Shown here: piece after piece, positions 33,948-44,399 of the stretch
Layout: every line of letters starts with the position of its first letter
How positions within the stretch are numbered: the first letter of the stretch is position 1
Assembly (NCBI GenBank): GCA_030220185.1
Contig: JASPKZ010007422.1
Location: 310,001-374,000 of the forward strand
Direction: 5' to 3'
DNA: 64,000 bases
From: Diploptera punctata
Taxonomy: Eukaryota > Arthropoda > Insecta > Blattodea > Blaberidae
Program-made: the position numbers and the translations under genes
The notes under the pieces: model-generated
Databases searched by the model: none
The model's input: only the letters and a program-made list of their open reading frames with translations
What the model was told of the DNA's origin: nothing

Positions 33948-34330
33948 TATGATGATCCTGAAGAAGATTTTCAGTAGAAAAGAAGAATCATTAAAAGTCA
34001 ACAAAGTATGGATACCGGTTCTAAAAAACGCAGAATGTAAACCTCTACAAGTACAGTCGACCAGACCATCAAACAGCAACCTCATTGGAACAATGGAAGT
34101 CCCTAACGCTGACCAATCAGAAGGCAGATATAACTTATGAACACGTCACAGTAAATGTATAAATAGGACAGACAGTGGACAGAATTGCCAGTCTCAAGAC
34201 AACCCTTGAGGATGCCAGATGCAGTCTCTGGCGAAACGTCGGGAAACTACAAGCCTCACGACCATGGCCTACAGCCCGAAAATCTTCTTCAAGATCATGA
34301 AAATAAAAACATTAAAAATACATAATTATA
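33948..34330 (+). mobile_element. Penelope-like 3' fragment with short inverted ends
   Basis: Short inverted ends (GATCCTGAAGAAGATTTTC near 33955 and its mirror near 34278-34297) bracket an open stretch that reads like a Penelope C-terminal tail. A hammerhead-like motif lies at 34203-34243. Confidence 0.55.
34203..34243 (+). ncRNA. Hammerhead-like motif (C3 changed)
   Basis: Stem I CCC/GGG, core TTGAGGA (consensus CTGANGA, first base changed), T, stem II GCCAGA/TCTGGC, GAAACGTC. The changed invariant C would be expected to cripple cleavage. Confidence 0.5.
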
Positions 34331-34544
34331 TGGTAGATAGGTAATTACATTTTGTTCTGGAAAAAAGGCATACATTGACCATAACAGTGGATGATAGATA
34401 AAAAGTAGGTAGATATGATGTATGGATTCTTATTTATAGAAAAAAATCACTTTGAGGTTTAACTTAAGATTTAAATTAAAATGTAGCTGTTTATGCTTGG
34501 CCTGAAAAACATTTAATTGAATGAAAAGCCAGTCTAATTAAACA

Positions 34545-34790
34545 AATTGATAAACAAAAAGAACTCACGGTTTGGGAAAAAAATCCACATTCAAAAAAAC
34601 AAGAAAGAAAAACTTATATATGAATTTTGAAATTCCTGGGGATTTTGATTTGATCCGGAGGTTCATTGGTCCACCAACAGAGGGAGGAAGAAGCAGTTCT
34701 CCTGATCAACATAACATCAGTCAACAAGAAATTACTGAAGATGAAGCTGCACAAGCTTTGAAATTAGAAGACTGGATGTGAGGTGAGGTG
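34545..34790 (+). mobile_element. Penelope-like element, C-terminal tail fragment
   Basis: Encodes ELTVWEK then, after a frame change, MNFEIPGDFDLIRRFIGPPT: the LTxWEKxxIxKN...MNFxIPxxxDLIxxF ending found after the GIY-YIG domain in the other copies here. Confidence 0.65.
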
Positions 34791-34874
34791 TAAAACATTT
34801 TAATTTGAATGTTTATGGACTCTTCCTAAAAGGTGTCCATCTTACAAACATCGATGTAAAATTATATTTGAAGA

Positions 34875-35430
34875 GAAAAATTTTTGCCTAGACCAAGACT
34901 CGAACCCGGAACCCTTGGCTTTCCGAGCCAAGTGCTCTACCAACTGAGCTACCGAGGCGAGTTGGGATCTAGATGCAAATTTTTCTCTTATATACATTGT
35001 AATTCCCTCGCACCAAATGCTTGAAACCATAGCTTCTATGTTTGCAAATGGCGGCTTCTTAGTTAAGAAGACATTTATTGGGAATTTATCCTTCAGTGAG
35101 AAGTGTTAAATTAATAATAAAAACATCAATAGAAGCCTTACTAGCTTTATAAAGTAGTATTAAATTCCCAATTAATGTCTTCTTAACTAAGAAGCCGCCA
35201 TTTGCAAAGATAGAAGCTACGGTTTCAAGCATTTGGCACAAGGGAATTACAACGTATATAAGAGAAAAATTTGCGTCTAGATTGCAACTCGCCTCAGTAG
35301 CTTAGTTGGTAGAGCACTTGGCCCGGAAAGCCAAGGGTCCCGGGTTCGAGCCTCGGTCTAGGCGAAAATTTTTCTCTTTAAATATAATTTATCCTTCAGT
35401 GAGAAGTGTTAAATTAATAATAAAATCGTC
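34875..35430. repeat. tRNA-like palindromic repeat, locus 2 (long form)
   Basis: A long inverted repeat with tRNA-like ends: minus 34885-34959 and plus 35290-35364. The plus copy has TAGCTTAGTTGGTAGAGCAC, anticodon arm TTGGC-CCGGAAA-GCCAA (loop triplet GGA) and GGGTTCGAGCC. Arms contain the shared block AAGAAGCCGCCATTTGCAAA; the outer end is TAAATTAATAATAAAA. Confidence 0.8.
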
Positions 35431-35727
35431 AATCTATGTAAAATTTTGAATCAAATAGCAGAATTCTTACAGGTGGGTTATAGTATGGCAGTACTACCAC
35501 ATGTATTTTGAAGTGATGTGTCCAAATCTTTAATTATATTTTGCAATCAAATAATAGGGTTTAGTCTGAAATAAGTTTCATTTAGGAGGAGAACCACAAC
35601 ATGTGATGGATAACTTAAATTCACTTTGAACTTTCAATATCTAGTTATTAATTCAAAATAACCCCAGACCCTGTTGAAGGACAAGCACCTCTAACACACA
35701 TGTAGTGCTATTCTTGTCTGAACTCTA

Positions 35728-36295
35728 CCAAACTAAGGGTCGTATCTATGAACACATTAGACCGTAAAAGTCGTTCTCTGCTGAGAAAGTTGCATCCAAA
35801 GATGTTTTTGTGTACTCAAAAATCTGTTCATGCGATAATAATTGTCGAAATTCCTAAGCTACCTGGCGAGGTGACTTTGCAGAGAACGAATCGTGAGCAA
35901 CCCGATGGTAACCGATGTACTAAAACCTTGCTGCTTTATCCAACATGTCGGACCTTGAAGACTTTGATCATGTTTTCGGTATACGCGGAGAAGAGGAATT
36001 TGATAGAGTCTACCAAAGAATTCAACTGGAAGAACAGGAGAATCGGCGTAATATCGCGTGGCGCAGACATCATGTACGGTTTTATTTGCGGGACGCAAGC
36101 GTAAATGCGTTCCTCTAGCAGACTAAAATAACGGAAGTGGTTTTATCGCTGAGAATTGTGGATAATTTCCTGCTAATATTACGAAGAAACTACTTTCATG
36201 CAAGACCAGTCAGCTACTTGCTAATTCGAACTTTGCACGTTCTCATGGAAAACTCAGCTCACCAGAGACTCATGTATTTGCATGCGGTGGAAATG
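35728..36295 (+). mobile_element. Non-autonomous DNA transposon H, copy 2
   Basis: Starts CTAAGGGTCGTATCTATGAA; carries a frame MSDLEDFDHVFGIRGEEEFD, RVYQRIQLEEQENRR (at 35949 onward) like copy 3. The right end is diverged. Confidence 0.65.
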
Positions 36296-36376
36296 AAGTC
36301 TCTAATAAAGTAGATGTTTGATATACTTGTACAAAAGTATAGATATGTTACTTAACTCGCATGCATGTTGTGTCAG

Positions 36377-36516
36377 GTTCCATGTGATGGAGTGGATGAG
36401 CCTCGCCCCCTACGTGGTGAACCAGAACTCGTATCTGGACGGTGAGCACGACACTCCGATGCTGGAGAGCTGCCTCACATTCCTCGCCACGCTCATGAAC
36501 ATCCGCACCAACCTCG
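36377..36516 (+). CDS. Ubr3: UBR3 exon b
   Basis: 140 nt between acceptor TGTGTCAG and donor GTAAGC. Its first base completes a Lys codon from exon a, and one base is left over. Encodes FHVMEWMSLAPYVVNQNSYL, DGEHDTPMLESCLTFLATLM and NIRTNLG, matching the helical segment of UBR3 that follows the MWVRNG block. The PMLEscLTFLatL motif corresponds to PMLEgaLTFLviL in the vertebrate protein. No frame damage. Spliced to exon a across about 3.5 kb of transposon-filled intron. Confidence 0.92.
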
Positions 36517-36750
36517 GTAAGCACAATGTAAAGTAAATTTCCCAAACACTAATATCATATCCCATTACTACTCTATACATGAAGGTGGTATTTATGTAAC
36601 TGATCAAATAGCATAGGCAATTCTTATGTATTTGAAAAGAAAAATATACTCAATCGAGTTGGTGTTTACTTGATGAAAATCCATATTTATTAATTAAATA
36701 AAAATAAAACGTAGTTTTATTTGATTTTCATATTTATTATATAATTCAGT

Positions 36751-36783
36751 GACAGCTGTTTCGGTACACTGTACCTTCTTCAG
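36751..36783 (-). ncRNA. Hammerhead-like motif, left arm of Penelope element
   Basis: Mirror of 37239-37275: CTGAAGA, stem II GGTAC/GTACC, GAAA, palindromic ACAGCTGT, C. Confidence 0.6.
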
Positions 36784-37238
36784 ACATCTTAACAAATTAT
36801 GAATTGTCTTCCAACTGATCTAAGCAACAATACAACAATATTTATTTAAATTTTTTAATTTAACAAAGTGTATATAAATTGAAGTGTGGCACATGTGACA
36901 ATGTCTATATAGGACAAACTGGTAGACCTTTTATCTCTCGGATAAAGGAACACATGAAAGCATATAACAGAAATTTAGAAAATTCAAAATATGCTAACCA
37001 CCTATTCCAATTTAATCATTGTTTCGATCCAAATTTTGAAATTTTACATATTTGTGATAAGGGTAAGAAGTTAGATCTTTTGGAGGCTGTAGAAATTAAT
37101 AAATTTAAAAGTAGTAAAAAACTGTTAAATTCTCAACTTGATTTGAATGAATTCCATTTGTTAAATTAAAAAATTTAAATAAATATTGTTGTATTGTTGC
37201 TTAGATCAGTTGGAAGACAATTCATAATTTGTTAAGAT

Positions 37239-37275
37239 GTCTGAAGAAGGTACAGTGTACCGAAACAGCTGTCAC
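37239..37275 (+). ncRNA. Hammerhead-like motif, right arm of Penelope element
   Basis: Core CTGAAGA at 37241-37247, one unpaired A, stem II GGTAC/GTACC with loop AGT, GAAA at 37262-37265, self-complementary stem III ACAGCTGT ending at 37272, C37273 at the cleavage position. Stem I is only two pairs (GT/AC). Confidence 0.6.
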
Positions 37276-37344
37276 TGAATTATATAATAAATATGAAAAT
37301 CAAATAAAACTACGTTATATTTTTATTTAATTAAGAAAAATGTA

Positions 37345-37508
37345 TGCCTAGACTGGGGTTTGAACCCAGGACCTTTGATTCTCTATGTCAGTGCTCTTCC
37401 ATCTGAGCTACCTAGGCCTACGCATTTAGATTGGAGGCCTAGGTAGCTCAGATGGAAGAGCATTGACATAGAGAGTCAAAGGTCCTGGGTTCAAACCCCA
37501 GTCTAGGT
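37345..37508. repeat. tRNA-like palindromic repeat, locus 3 (short form)
   Basis: Minus 37345-37419 and plus 37436-37508, only 16 bp apart. The plus copy: TAGCTCAGATGGAAGAGCAT, anticodon arm TTGAC-ATAGAGA-GTCAA (T33, triplet AGA), GGGTTCAAACCCC. Confidence 0.8.
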
Positions 37509-37944
37509 GTAATATTTTTATATTTTTCTTTTCAAATATAATTTGTCCATCATTAAGATGTTTATAAACGAATAATATTAACATTGTTGTATACTTCACA
37601 TGAAATTCAAATTTATTAACACAATGACGTGTGTATGGTCAGTTGCTATTGGGCAGAGTTGAAGAAAAATAAAACCAAAATAAACTTGTTTAAAACTTAT
37701 TTCAAAACTTCCAAGACACTTCCTTTTTGGCTGTGTAGGATATTGCAACTGTTTTTTTTAACACAAAATTCTGTGGCATTGCCTTTTATTTTTTTTCACA
37801 GCACAAATTTCCATAACAGTTGAGTTATATAAAACTTTCAGTGCGTGATGTTTACATAATTATTTTGACATTAACCAAGGAAACTCGCCTTAGTAACAGC
37901 TTTGCCCAGGTAGTTTGGACATTCGTAAATTGAGTTTTTTTTTT

Positions 37945-38230
37945 ACATCTTACCTCATATTTTATGTTTCTTTAAACACGGGAACTAGTTTTCAAGAGAA
38001 GGATCTCTCTCATTTTCAACCTATATTATGACTTCCGGCTTTTCATTGGAATCTCCATCAATAACGTTGCCATCTGGTGTTGATTTGATGAACTTCAAGA
38101 TGAGGTCGCGTTCATCAGGAATCTCGAAATTCATGGATCAAAATTTGTTCTTCTGAATTTATATATATTCTCCCAAATTGTTAATTCTAAACGTTTTTCC
38201 ATTTTTGGACATTGTTGTTCACTGCCTTGG
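37945..38230 (-). mobile_element. Penelope-like C-terminal tail
   Basis: The minus strand encodes IPDERDLILKFIKSTPDGN, then the NERDPSLEN ending, as in the copy at 62976-63728. Confidence 0.65.
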
Positions 38231-38799
38231 ATTAACATTATTGCCATCCGAAGTAAACAGTTTAGTTAATGACCGACGTTTTACAACATTCTCGTATTTA
38301 AAGTTTATTATTTATTAAATTTATTAATTCTCGTATTTACTTGATTGTCTGCAACATATATGTGAGAGATTTGAAGTTCTTGTAGGATGTCTGCATTTCC
38401 GTTTTGTCTTATTATGTTATTCTGACGAACTTCAATCCACAGCTGTGATTCTCTTTTCCAAACCATTGCTGTCACCTCTTGCTTGTGTCTGCTCTACAAA
38501 CAGTTTGAACGAACTTGTTACAATTTTATATTTCAGCTGATATATCAATTTGATTGTATTTTTTTTAAGAGAAGAAGGCAGGAATTGAACCCAAGAGCTC
38601 TGATTTTACACACGAGTGGCTTCCTTGTTGAAACACAACTTTTGTCTCTGTTTGCCTGCAGCACGAATCTTTGTTCACAATACAATTATGCGGCTTCTGT
38701 TTCAACAACACTAAATGATCAGATTACTGTTATCATGGTGCATATTTACACAGCCAGATTGGCTCATGCTATGTAGAAATGGGTTATATAAGAGAGGAA

Positions 38800-38935
38800 T
38801 TTGTTAATAGTGAGTGGAGAACATATTTTTAACGACTCACCTCATATCATTTCAAATTTCTGTGATACTGGCGGTTTCAGACAATATGTTGTCCCTCTTC
38901 AGTCATGACTTCCACTCAGTGGAATAATTTAAATA
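38800..38935 (-). mobile_element. Penelope-like terminal repeat with hammerhead-like motif
   Basis: The same block occurs at 62110-62250. On the minus strand (38862-38902): CTGAAGA, then GGACAA...TTGTCT stem II, GAAA and an ACCGCCAGT stem III region. Confidence 0.5.
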
Positions 38936-39234
38936 AAGAGAAATTTGTGTTTGAACAAGGAAGCCTGGTGCATAAAAACCAGAGCTCTTGGGTTCAATTC
39001 CTGGTCCAAGCAAAAAAATTCTGAAAAGTTTAGTTTACCTCTACCAAGAATTTTTCTAAGTTCTAAAGAATCATAGAGTGCAAACACTTGATAAAACTTC
39101 TGCTAGATGGCAGACATGTGTGTGAAATCGGTATGATCAACCTTCACAATAAATTTCCAAACATTTATAAGAAATGGTTATATAACCCTTCCTAACCTAA
39201 GAAAGCATTTTCAACATTTCTAAGGTGTTCTTTC

Positions 39235-39600
39235 AATCTTGTATTTAAGTTCCCTTTTGTTTTATATTATTTTTTTAGTCTGATCATCTTACCTCAATAT
39301 TAATGTTGATTTGTTCTTGAACATGTTTCAAAACAATTCTGTTTTATCGTCAGCTTGTCCCTTTTGTTTTCCCTATCTATATTTTTTCTCAATCTTTACA
39401 ATCAATTTGATAAATCCCTGATTTGTTGCTGTCTTCAATCTTTTCATTTTTGTTTGTTTTAATTAATTTATTCAAACTGTAATCATTTTTTGGTGCTAAT
39501 TTAATGTTGAATTTGCTGAAATTTTTTTGAAACTTGTTAAATACTAAAGGATGGTATGTAAATTTCTTGAATTTTTTATCAATTTCTTTTATCTTCTGAA
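39235..39600 (-). mobile_element. Penelope-like fragment with hammerhead-like terminal block
   Basis: The minus strand encodes KKFKKFTYHPLVFNKFQKN, FSKFNIKLAPKNDYSLNKL and SGIYQIDCKD (start of GIY-YIG) before the terminal block with a hammerhead-like motif at 39320-39353. It ends only about 26 bp before the UBR3 exon c acceptor. Confidence 0.7.
39320..39353 (-). ncRNA. Hammerhead-like motif
   Basis: Minus strand: CTGACGA, T, stem II AAAACA/TGTTTT with loop GAAT, GAAA, stem III ACATGT, U at the cleavage position. All core bases match the consensus; stem I is poor. Confidence 0.55.
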
Positions 39601-39626
39601 TCTCAGAATGCTGTTGTGTTGTGCAG

Positions 39627-39769
39627 GTGTGAACGATGCATCGCTGTCGCAGCTGGAGATGGTGACATTGTTGTGTATGGGTGACAAGACACACAGCCAG
39701 CTGATGGAACTGATGCCAGAGCGATGTGGAGCTGGCCAGAGTCGCGACTTTGAAGTGGTTCTCGCCAGG
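39627..39769 (+). CDS. Ubr3: UBR3 exon c
   Basis: 143 nt, acceptor TTGTGCAG, donor GTGAGC. Completes a Gly codon and ends in phase 0. Encodes VNDASLSQLEMVTLLCMGDK, THSQLMELMPERCGAGQSRD and FEVVLAR. The EMVxxLCMxDxTHSxLxxLxPE motif is the UBR3 version of the conserved UBR-family REIIHxLxxxPxxHSEL segment. The open frame continues past the donor but becomes SINE-like S1 sequence (39815-39990), so the splice site is preferred. Confidence 0.92.
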
Positions 39770-39814
39770 GTGAGCTACTGCTTGTGTCTCTTAAAATATC
39801 TGTACTCCATGGAG

Positions 39815-40000
39815 CACATCCACATGTCGGGTCTCCGAGCCGTTACAGCTGGTTTTCTGAACCACAACCCACTGCTTATTGCAGCTACCCAAATTCCTCA
39901 ATATACTGGGTGGGTTCGAGTCCTGAGCTGGCTGAAATTCCTCGAGAGAATTTCTTCCTCAAACCAGCACAAGTCTGCACCAGGGTGTGATGTCTTAACT
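39815..40000 (+). mobile_element. SINE S1-like remnant
   Basis: Diverged reverse S1 body (CACATGTCGGGTC, CCGTTACAGCTGGTTTTCT, GCTTATTGCAGCTACCCAAA), just downstream of exon c. Its head on the right is degenerate. Confidence 0.45.
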
Positions 40001-40685
40001 CATTACGTGCTCAATGGATTTCCCCAGATACCAGATTTAAGTTACCGTAAAGTTTGTATATGTTCAGACATTCAAAACAAACAAAAGATAACGGTACTTG
40101 AGATCACAATAAGGGTGAAGGCCAAAACATATTCCTCTACTATTCATAAATGTTAACAAAACATTACCCTGCCGAGGGATGTACAAAATATTGCCTCAAA
40201 TCTTGAATGAAACATTTCAATTCACCTTATGCACACCTAAGCTATGGACTATTGCAGAACTTGTATATAGTTTACGTAGGAAAAATCACCAAGTAGTGTA
40301 ACTATACCCAAGCTGTCATATCTCCGGCTCTGAAGTTTAGTTTATACAAGGGGTAAAGGGAGGATTCACCCTCTGCTGTCAAAAGGATATGGTTGTTGTA
40401 GGAGTAGATGTCTGCCACAGCCAATCACTGCTCTTGACACAGCTATAGCATGCTAGTAAGGTTTGAAATTGCTGAGATGTTGTCAGCTGTACGTCTGCTA
40501 ACCACATACATAAAGCAGCCACTCCCACTGAATATCCATATTGGCAACACTGTCGTGAAAACATCGTGGCTGCAGTATATGTCATCAGCTACGACTGGAA
40601 ACATGTAATGAAAATGCAGTGTTGCGAACAGGCAGAGTGAAGCGTCTTCCCATGTATACATTGCTTAAGTTAGTGTGTGTTGCAG

Positions 40686-40852
40686 GTTGCAGACTACAAG
40701 GCACCCAACTTGGAAGCGAGCGGCAACATGCAGCAAGGGATGTACATTCCAAAATCAGAAGTGTGGGAGGAGCTGTATGATCCGATCCATGTGTTGTTGA
40801 GGGCTGTGCACCGCAGGGACTTCCAGACCTCCATGGACAGATTCACTGAGTA
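40686..40852 (+). CDS. Ubr3: UBR3 exon d
   Basis: 167 nt, acceptor GTGTTGCAG, donor GTAAGT; starts in phase 0 and leaves two bases of a Tyr codon. Encodes VADYKAPNLEASGNMQQGMY, IPKSEVWEELYDPIHVLLRA and VHRRDFQTSMDRFTEY. The VADxKAPxxExxGxMQQGMYxPKxEVW signature is strongly conserved in UBR3 and corresponds to the VAHFKKP...GMYELK region of UBR1. Confidence 0.94.
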
Positions 40853-40956
40853 GTAAGTTAACTGTAAAGAGACCAGTAGTTATATATGCTTGTGAAACTT
40901 GTGTCCTAAAACAAACAATAAAACAGAAGAATTAAATTAATCATGATTATTTCATA

Positions 40957-41103
40957 CCTCATACTTCTATATTTCTTTAAATACAGCACTGCAGTATCGG
41001 CAAGTTCTTATCACCATCATCAGCTGTTTTCACGATGATAGTGATAAGAAATTGCCGATACTGCAGTGCTGTATTTAAAGAAATATAGAAGTATGAGGTA
41101 AGA
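40957..41103. repeat. Penelope terminal-repeat palindrome
   Basis: Inverted arms about 40957-41018 and 41041-41103 containing GCACTGCAGTATCGGCAA and its mirror, with GATGATAGTGAT in the spacer. Belongs to the GATACTGCAGT group of terminal repeats. Confidence 0.65.
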
Positions 41104-41124
41104 TGAATTTTTGTACCAAATAGA

Positions 41125-41455
41125 GGAACTGATAACTGTTGGAGAATCTAAACAAATTAATAAAAAATCAGAACATAGTAAACCACATGAGATCTCTCGG
41201 AATTGGTTGGCTTGGACATTTGATAAGAATGGATGATCAGAGACTGGTCAAAAAACTCTACAAATGGAAACCTATAGGAGGCAGAGCTGTAGGAAGACTG
41301 AAGATCAGATGGGAGGACGACACAATGAACGATCTAAAGAAAATGAAAGTGACTAACTTGAATATGGCAAGAGACAGATTGGTACGCAGGAGGATTGTTG
41401 AGAAGGCCAAGACTTTCACTTTTGAAGTTGTCGTGCCTTAAGATGATGATGATGA
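41125..41455 (+). mobile_element. LINE group C-like 3' end
   Basis: Open for 100 codons: IGWLGHLIRMDDQRLVKKLY, GRLKIRWEDD, LNMARDRLVRRRIVEKAK. Ends in a (GAT)n tail. LINE tail, not host coding. Confidence 0.7.
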
Positions 41456-41607
41456 GGTTTGAACCCAGCTCTTTGGCTTTCTATGCCAATGCTCTACCAA
41501 TGTATAAGAGAAAAATTTGCATTTAGATTGGAGTGCTCAGGTAACTCAGTAGATATAGCATTGCCATAGAAAGTCAAACGCCCTGAGTTCAAAACCCAGT
41601 CTGAGCA
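41456..41607. repeat. tRNA-like palindromic repeat, locus 4
   Basis: Left unit truncated; plus unit 41534-41607 (CAGGTAACTCAGTAGATATA, then GAGTTCAAAACCC) degenerate. Confidence 0.6.
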
Positions 41608-41639
41608 TCTATTTTTTTTATTTGAAGAGAAAAATTGTA

Positions 41640-41804
41640 CGCTCAGACTGGGACTCAAACCCAGCACCTTTGGCTTTCTATGCCTATGCTGTAACGTATA
41701 TAAGATAAGAATTGCATTTAGATTGGAACTCGTCCAAATAGCTCAGTAGGTAGAGCATTGGCCTAGAAAGCCAAAGGTCCTGGATTCGAGTCCCAGTCTG
41801 AACG
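41640..41804. repeat. tRNA-like palindromic repeat, locus 5
   Basis: Plus unit 41730-41804: AGCTCAGTAGGTAGAGCATT, anticodon arm TTGGC-CTAGAAA-GCCAA (T33, triplet AGA), GGATTCGAGTCCC. Left unit truncated in the D arm. Confidence 0.7.
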
Positions 41805-42068
41805 TATAATTTTTCTCGTCAAATATAAATCCTTGTTATCGAAAAGTATGTTTATATACTTGCCTTAAAACAATGAGAAAGCTCCAATAGTAAATCAAAA
41901 AGATTCTTCCCATTTTTTCCTTAAGCAAACAGGAAATGCTCTGCCGACAGGTCATGTCACTCTATGAACCGTGTGGGGGACATATGTAACCGTGTTCCAT
42001 GTATACTTTTATCATTCCTCTATATTTTAAACTTTCTTTACCAAGCTATTTACTTAATCTAATTATAG

Positions 42069-42112
<44 letters not shown>
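42069..42112. repeat. (ATT)n microsatellite
   Basis: About 15 TTA units, just upstream of SINE S5. Confidence 0.95.
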
Positions 42113-42115
<3 letters not shown>

Positions 42116-42124
42116 AATTTTTAT

Positions 42125-42420
42125 TTCGATCAGCCTCATGGGCTAGTGGTCAGTGTTTACTACTGTTCATGAGGTCCTGGGTTCGATTCCCGGTGAAACC
42201 ATAGGAATTTTTTTGCTTAAAGGGAATCATTCCTGTGGTTGCCCATGGTCTGGAATTTAGATTAAGAACTCTCCTGGCGCTTTATTATCATTTATCACCA
42301 TCATATCATCGGAGTAACGTAACTCCGCCTTCCAGGTGCCCCAACTTCAGAAGTGGGTTACAATTGAGCCAATGTCAGGAGAGAACACCAGAAATGTTGA
42401 AATGACAACCTGGGGATTGA
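42125..42420 (+). mobile_element. SINE S5
   Basis: tRNA-like head CAGCCTCATGGGCTAGTGG with B-box-like GGGTTCGATTCCC, followed by a body sharing its tail with 26037-26180 (reverse). Confidence 0.6.
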
Positions 42421-42491
42421 ATAAAAAAATTAATCAATCAAAATGTTATACAAAACAATACATCTGAAATGTTATATGTGTTACTTTACAG

Positions 42492-42741
42492 CGTCCAGCA
42501 GTCGGGGAAATATAAAGCGAATCTGGCGCCGTGGCCGCCGTTCAGAATACCGGGCCCTTGCAATCCAGCGTATGAAGACCCTCGCAAGCTGCTGAGATCT
42601 CGAGTGTTCCACGCGATGGTGTTTGTGGTGCTGTACAAGGCTGTACACGGTCAGAACGTGTCCGAACACGTGATGGCCCTCGTCCTCTACCTCCTCGAGA
42701 TGGCTGTTGAGTCGGCTGAACCATTCGATCCACAAAGTCAG
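42492..42741 (+). CDS. Ubr3: UBR3 exon e
   Basis: 250 nt, acceptor TTTACAG, donor GTAAAC. Completes a Tyr codon and ends in phase 0. Encodes VQQSGKYKANLAPWPPFRIP, GPCNPAYEDPRKLLRSRVFH, AMVFVVLYKAVHGQNVSEHV and MALVLYLLEMAVESAEPFD. The SGKxxxNxxPWPP and QNxSEHVxxxVLYLxE motifs are UBR3 hallmarks in the helical region before the linker. GC-rich relative to its introns. Confidence 0.94.
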
Positions 42742-42894
42742 GTAAACAACTCCTCAAATTTACTTAAATTTTTTATTCTCTAGCAAACTATGAGCTGCAA
42801 CTGCTGATTTTTCAATTTTTTATATTTCTAATGTTTTCTTTTGTACGAGTCTCTAATTTCCTTTTAGTTTTCTTTATATATACTTTACTGCAGT

Positions 42895-43620
42895 CATTAC
42901 AACTTCTTCAAGGTTAGGCTGTAAGCCTGTGCCTCCATCTGGTCATGGGCCATCCAACGGAATATTCACCTCTTGGAATATATGTTGTTGTTATTTTCAA
43001 ATGCTGGGCCTTGGCACCGAAGCCATTAGTGTTCTTGCTCTCCAATATTTCTCTATGGTGGATCCAACAGGTAATACTTCACAGGTTTGTAGGTGTTCTT
43101 CATTCATTTCTTCGTCTTTGTTGTATAGAGGACAATTTGGATTTGTGTAGATTCCTATTTTATATAAATGTTTGGCCAAGTAGTCATGTTCTGTAAGCAG
43201 TCTAAATTTTGCTACTGTAGTTTTATGTGGAATTTCTGGAATAATATCTGGCTTCTTTACTAAAATATTCCATTTTTTTGTCTTTGGCTTTATTACATAG
43301 GTCTTGGTTTTGTTTGATTTTATATTTGTTTTTAATTATTCTTTTTATGGATGTGAAAGGTAAGCTTTTTGTAGTATCCTGAATTATATTGGAGCCTTTT
43401 TTGGCAAGAAAATCAGCAGTGTCATTTCCAGCAATTCCACAATGTGCAGGTATCCATTGCAATTGAATTCTTTTCTGTAGTTTTTGGAGTTGTTGAATCA
43501 TTTTGTAGCACTCTTTAATTTGTATTGACTTAATTTTGTGTGAATTTAATGCATATATTGCTGCCTTAGAATCAGAGAGTATGACAGCATTTTGAAATTC
43601 ACCTCTTGGAATATATTGTA
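42895..43620 (-). mobile_element. Non-LTR retrotransposon with RNase H domain, fragment
   Basis: The minus strand encodes an RNase H1-type domain: AVILSDSKAAIYALNS (acidic active-site Asp), IQLQWIPAHCGIAGNDTADF with LAKKG (the WxPxHxGxxGNxxAD motif), and then a C-terminal LYNKDEEMNEEHLQTCEVL region (Cx..H..C zinc-knuckle style). RNase H after the RT is known from I-, Jockey/R1-related LINEs. Two frames, broken; in UBR3 intron e-f. Confidence 0.8.
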
Positions 43621-43764
43621 AAGCCTGTCGTCACAACTAATTTGATAAATTCCACATTCCTTACAAATTCAAAATTTGCCTCATTTGTTGTTAAGTGCCC
43701 ATATTCATTTATTAATAAATATAGAATATATGAACAATTAGTATTGTTTTATGTAATGATGCAG

Positions 43765-43918
43765 GTTTGCCAACCGCCACGGACTGAAACAAAGGAGATT
43801 AAAGACAGAGATTTGAGTACGTGGTACAAGTCAGACTGGTTGTCCAGCAACTTGCGAACTGTCATCAACGTGATCAAGGTGGAGCCCGAACCAGCCGTCG
43901 TGTTCGACAGTTCTGACA
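43765..43918 (+). CDS. Ubr3: UBR3 exon f
   Basis: 154 nt, acceptor GATGCAG, donor GTAAGT; starts in phase 0 and leaves one base. Encodes VCQPPRTETKEIKDRDLSTW, YKSDWLSSNLRTVINVIKVE and PEPAVVFDSSD. The W(Y/F)xSxxLxxNxRxxIxxIxV pattern matches UBR3 just before the variable serine-rich linker. Confidence 0.9.
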
Positions 43919-44039
43919 GTAAGTAGTAACTTGACAGTGAATGAGAACCTGTACAGGCCCTTCTTAATGTGTGTATAAGGTAACTATCATATCACTCCTG
44001 TAGGGTCACGATTTTTAAACACATTCAAACCTTGGTGTT

Positions 44040-44395
44040 AAACTAACTCACTGGCACTATCAAATCCATAGGTTCATGGCCGCATGGACATAAGATCTCC
44101 ATACATCCCTATCCTGAACCAATTTTTCCAATCATCCCCTGTATAATCCACCTCCCTCGAATCATAGTTAATGTTATTCTCCACCTCATTCTTGGTCTAC
44201 TAACTGGGAGTTTTCCCACTGGTTTTCCTACAAGAAGCTTCCATGCATGTATTTTATTCCCCATTTGTGCCACATGTCCTGCCGATCACAGTCTACGAGA
44301 CTTAACTGTTCTCATTATATCTGGCTTCCTAAAAAGACCATGTAATTCACTGTTATGCAGTCTTCTCCATTCACCTCTCTTTGGTCCAAAAATGT
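44040..44395 (-). mobile_element. LINE group A 3' fragment
   Basis: Antisense group A tail from the CTAACTCACTGGC end to KRxEWRRLHNSELHGLFRKP, ending where Penelope sequence starts. Confidence 0.7.
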
Positions 44396-44399
44396 TCAC

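Larger units (their letters stand above)
36695..37320 (+). mobile_element. Penelope-like element with inverted terminal arms and GIY-YIG fragment
   Basis: Arms of about 160 bp (36695-36855 and 37155-37320) are nearly perfect inverted repeats. Between them 96 codons encode a Penelope-type GIY-YIG endonuclease: MKCGTCDNVYIGQTGRPFIS with CxxC and YIG, then RIKEHMKAYNRN and LDLLEAVEINKFK. The reverse transcriptase is missing. Each arm has a hammerhead-like motif. Of a different lineage from the copy at 46585-47990. Confidence 0.75.

Noticed and set aside
39770..40156. Extension of the open frame past UBR3 exon c
   Set aside because: A consensus donor GTGAGC ends the conserved sequence at 39769 and the remainder is SINE S1-like.
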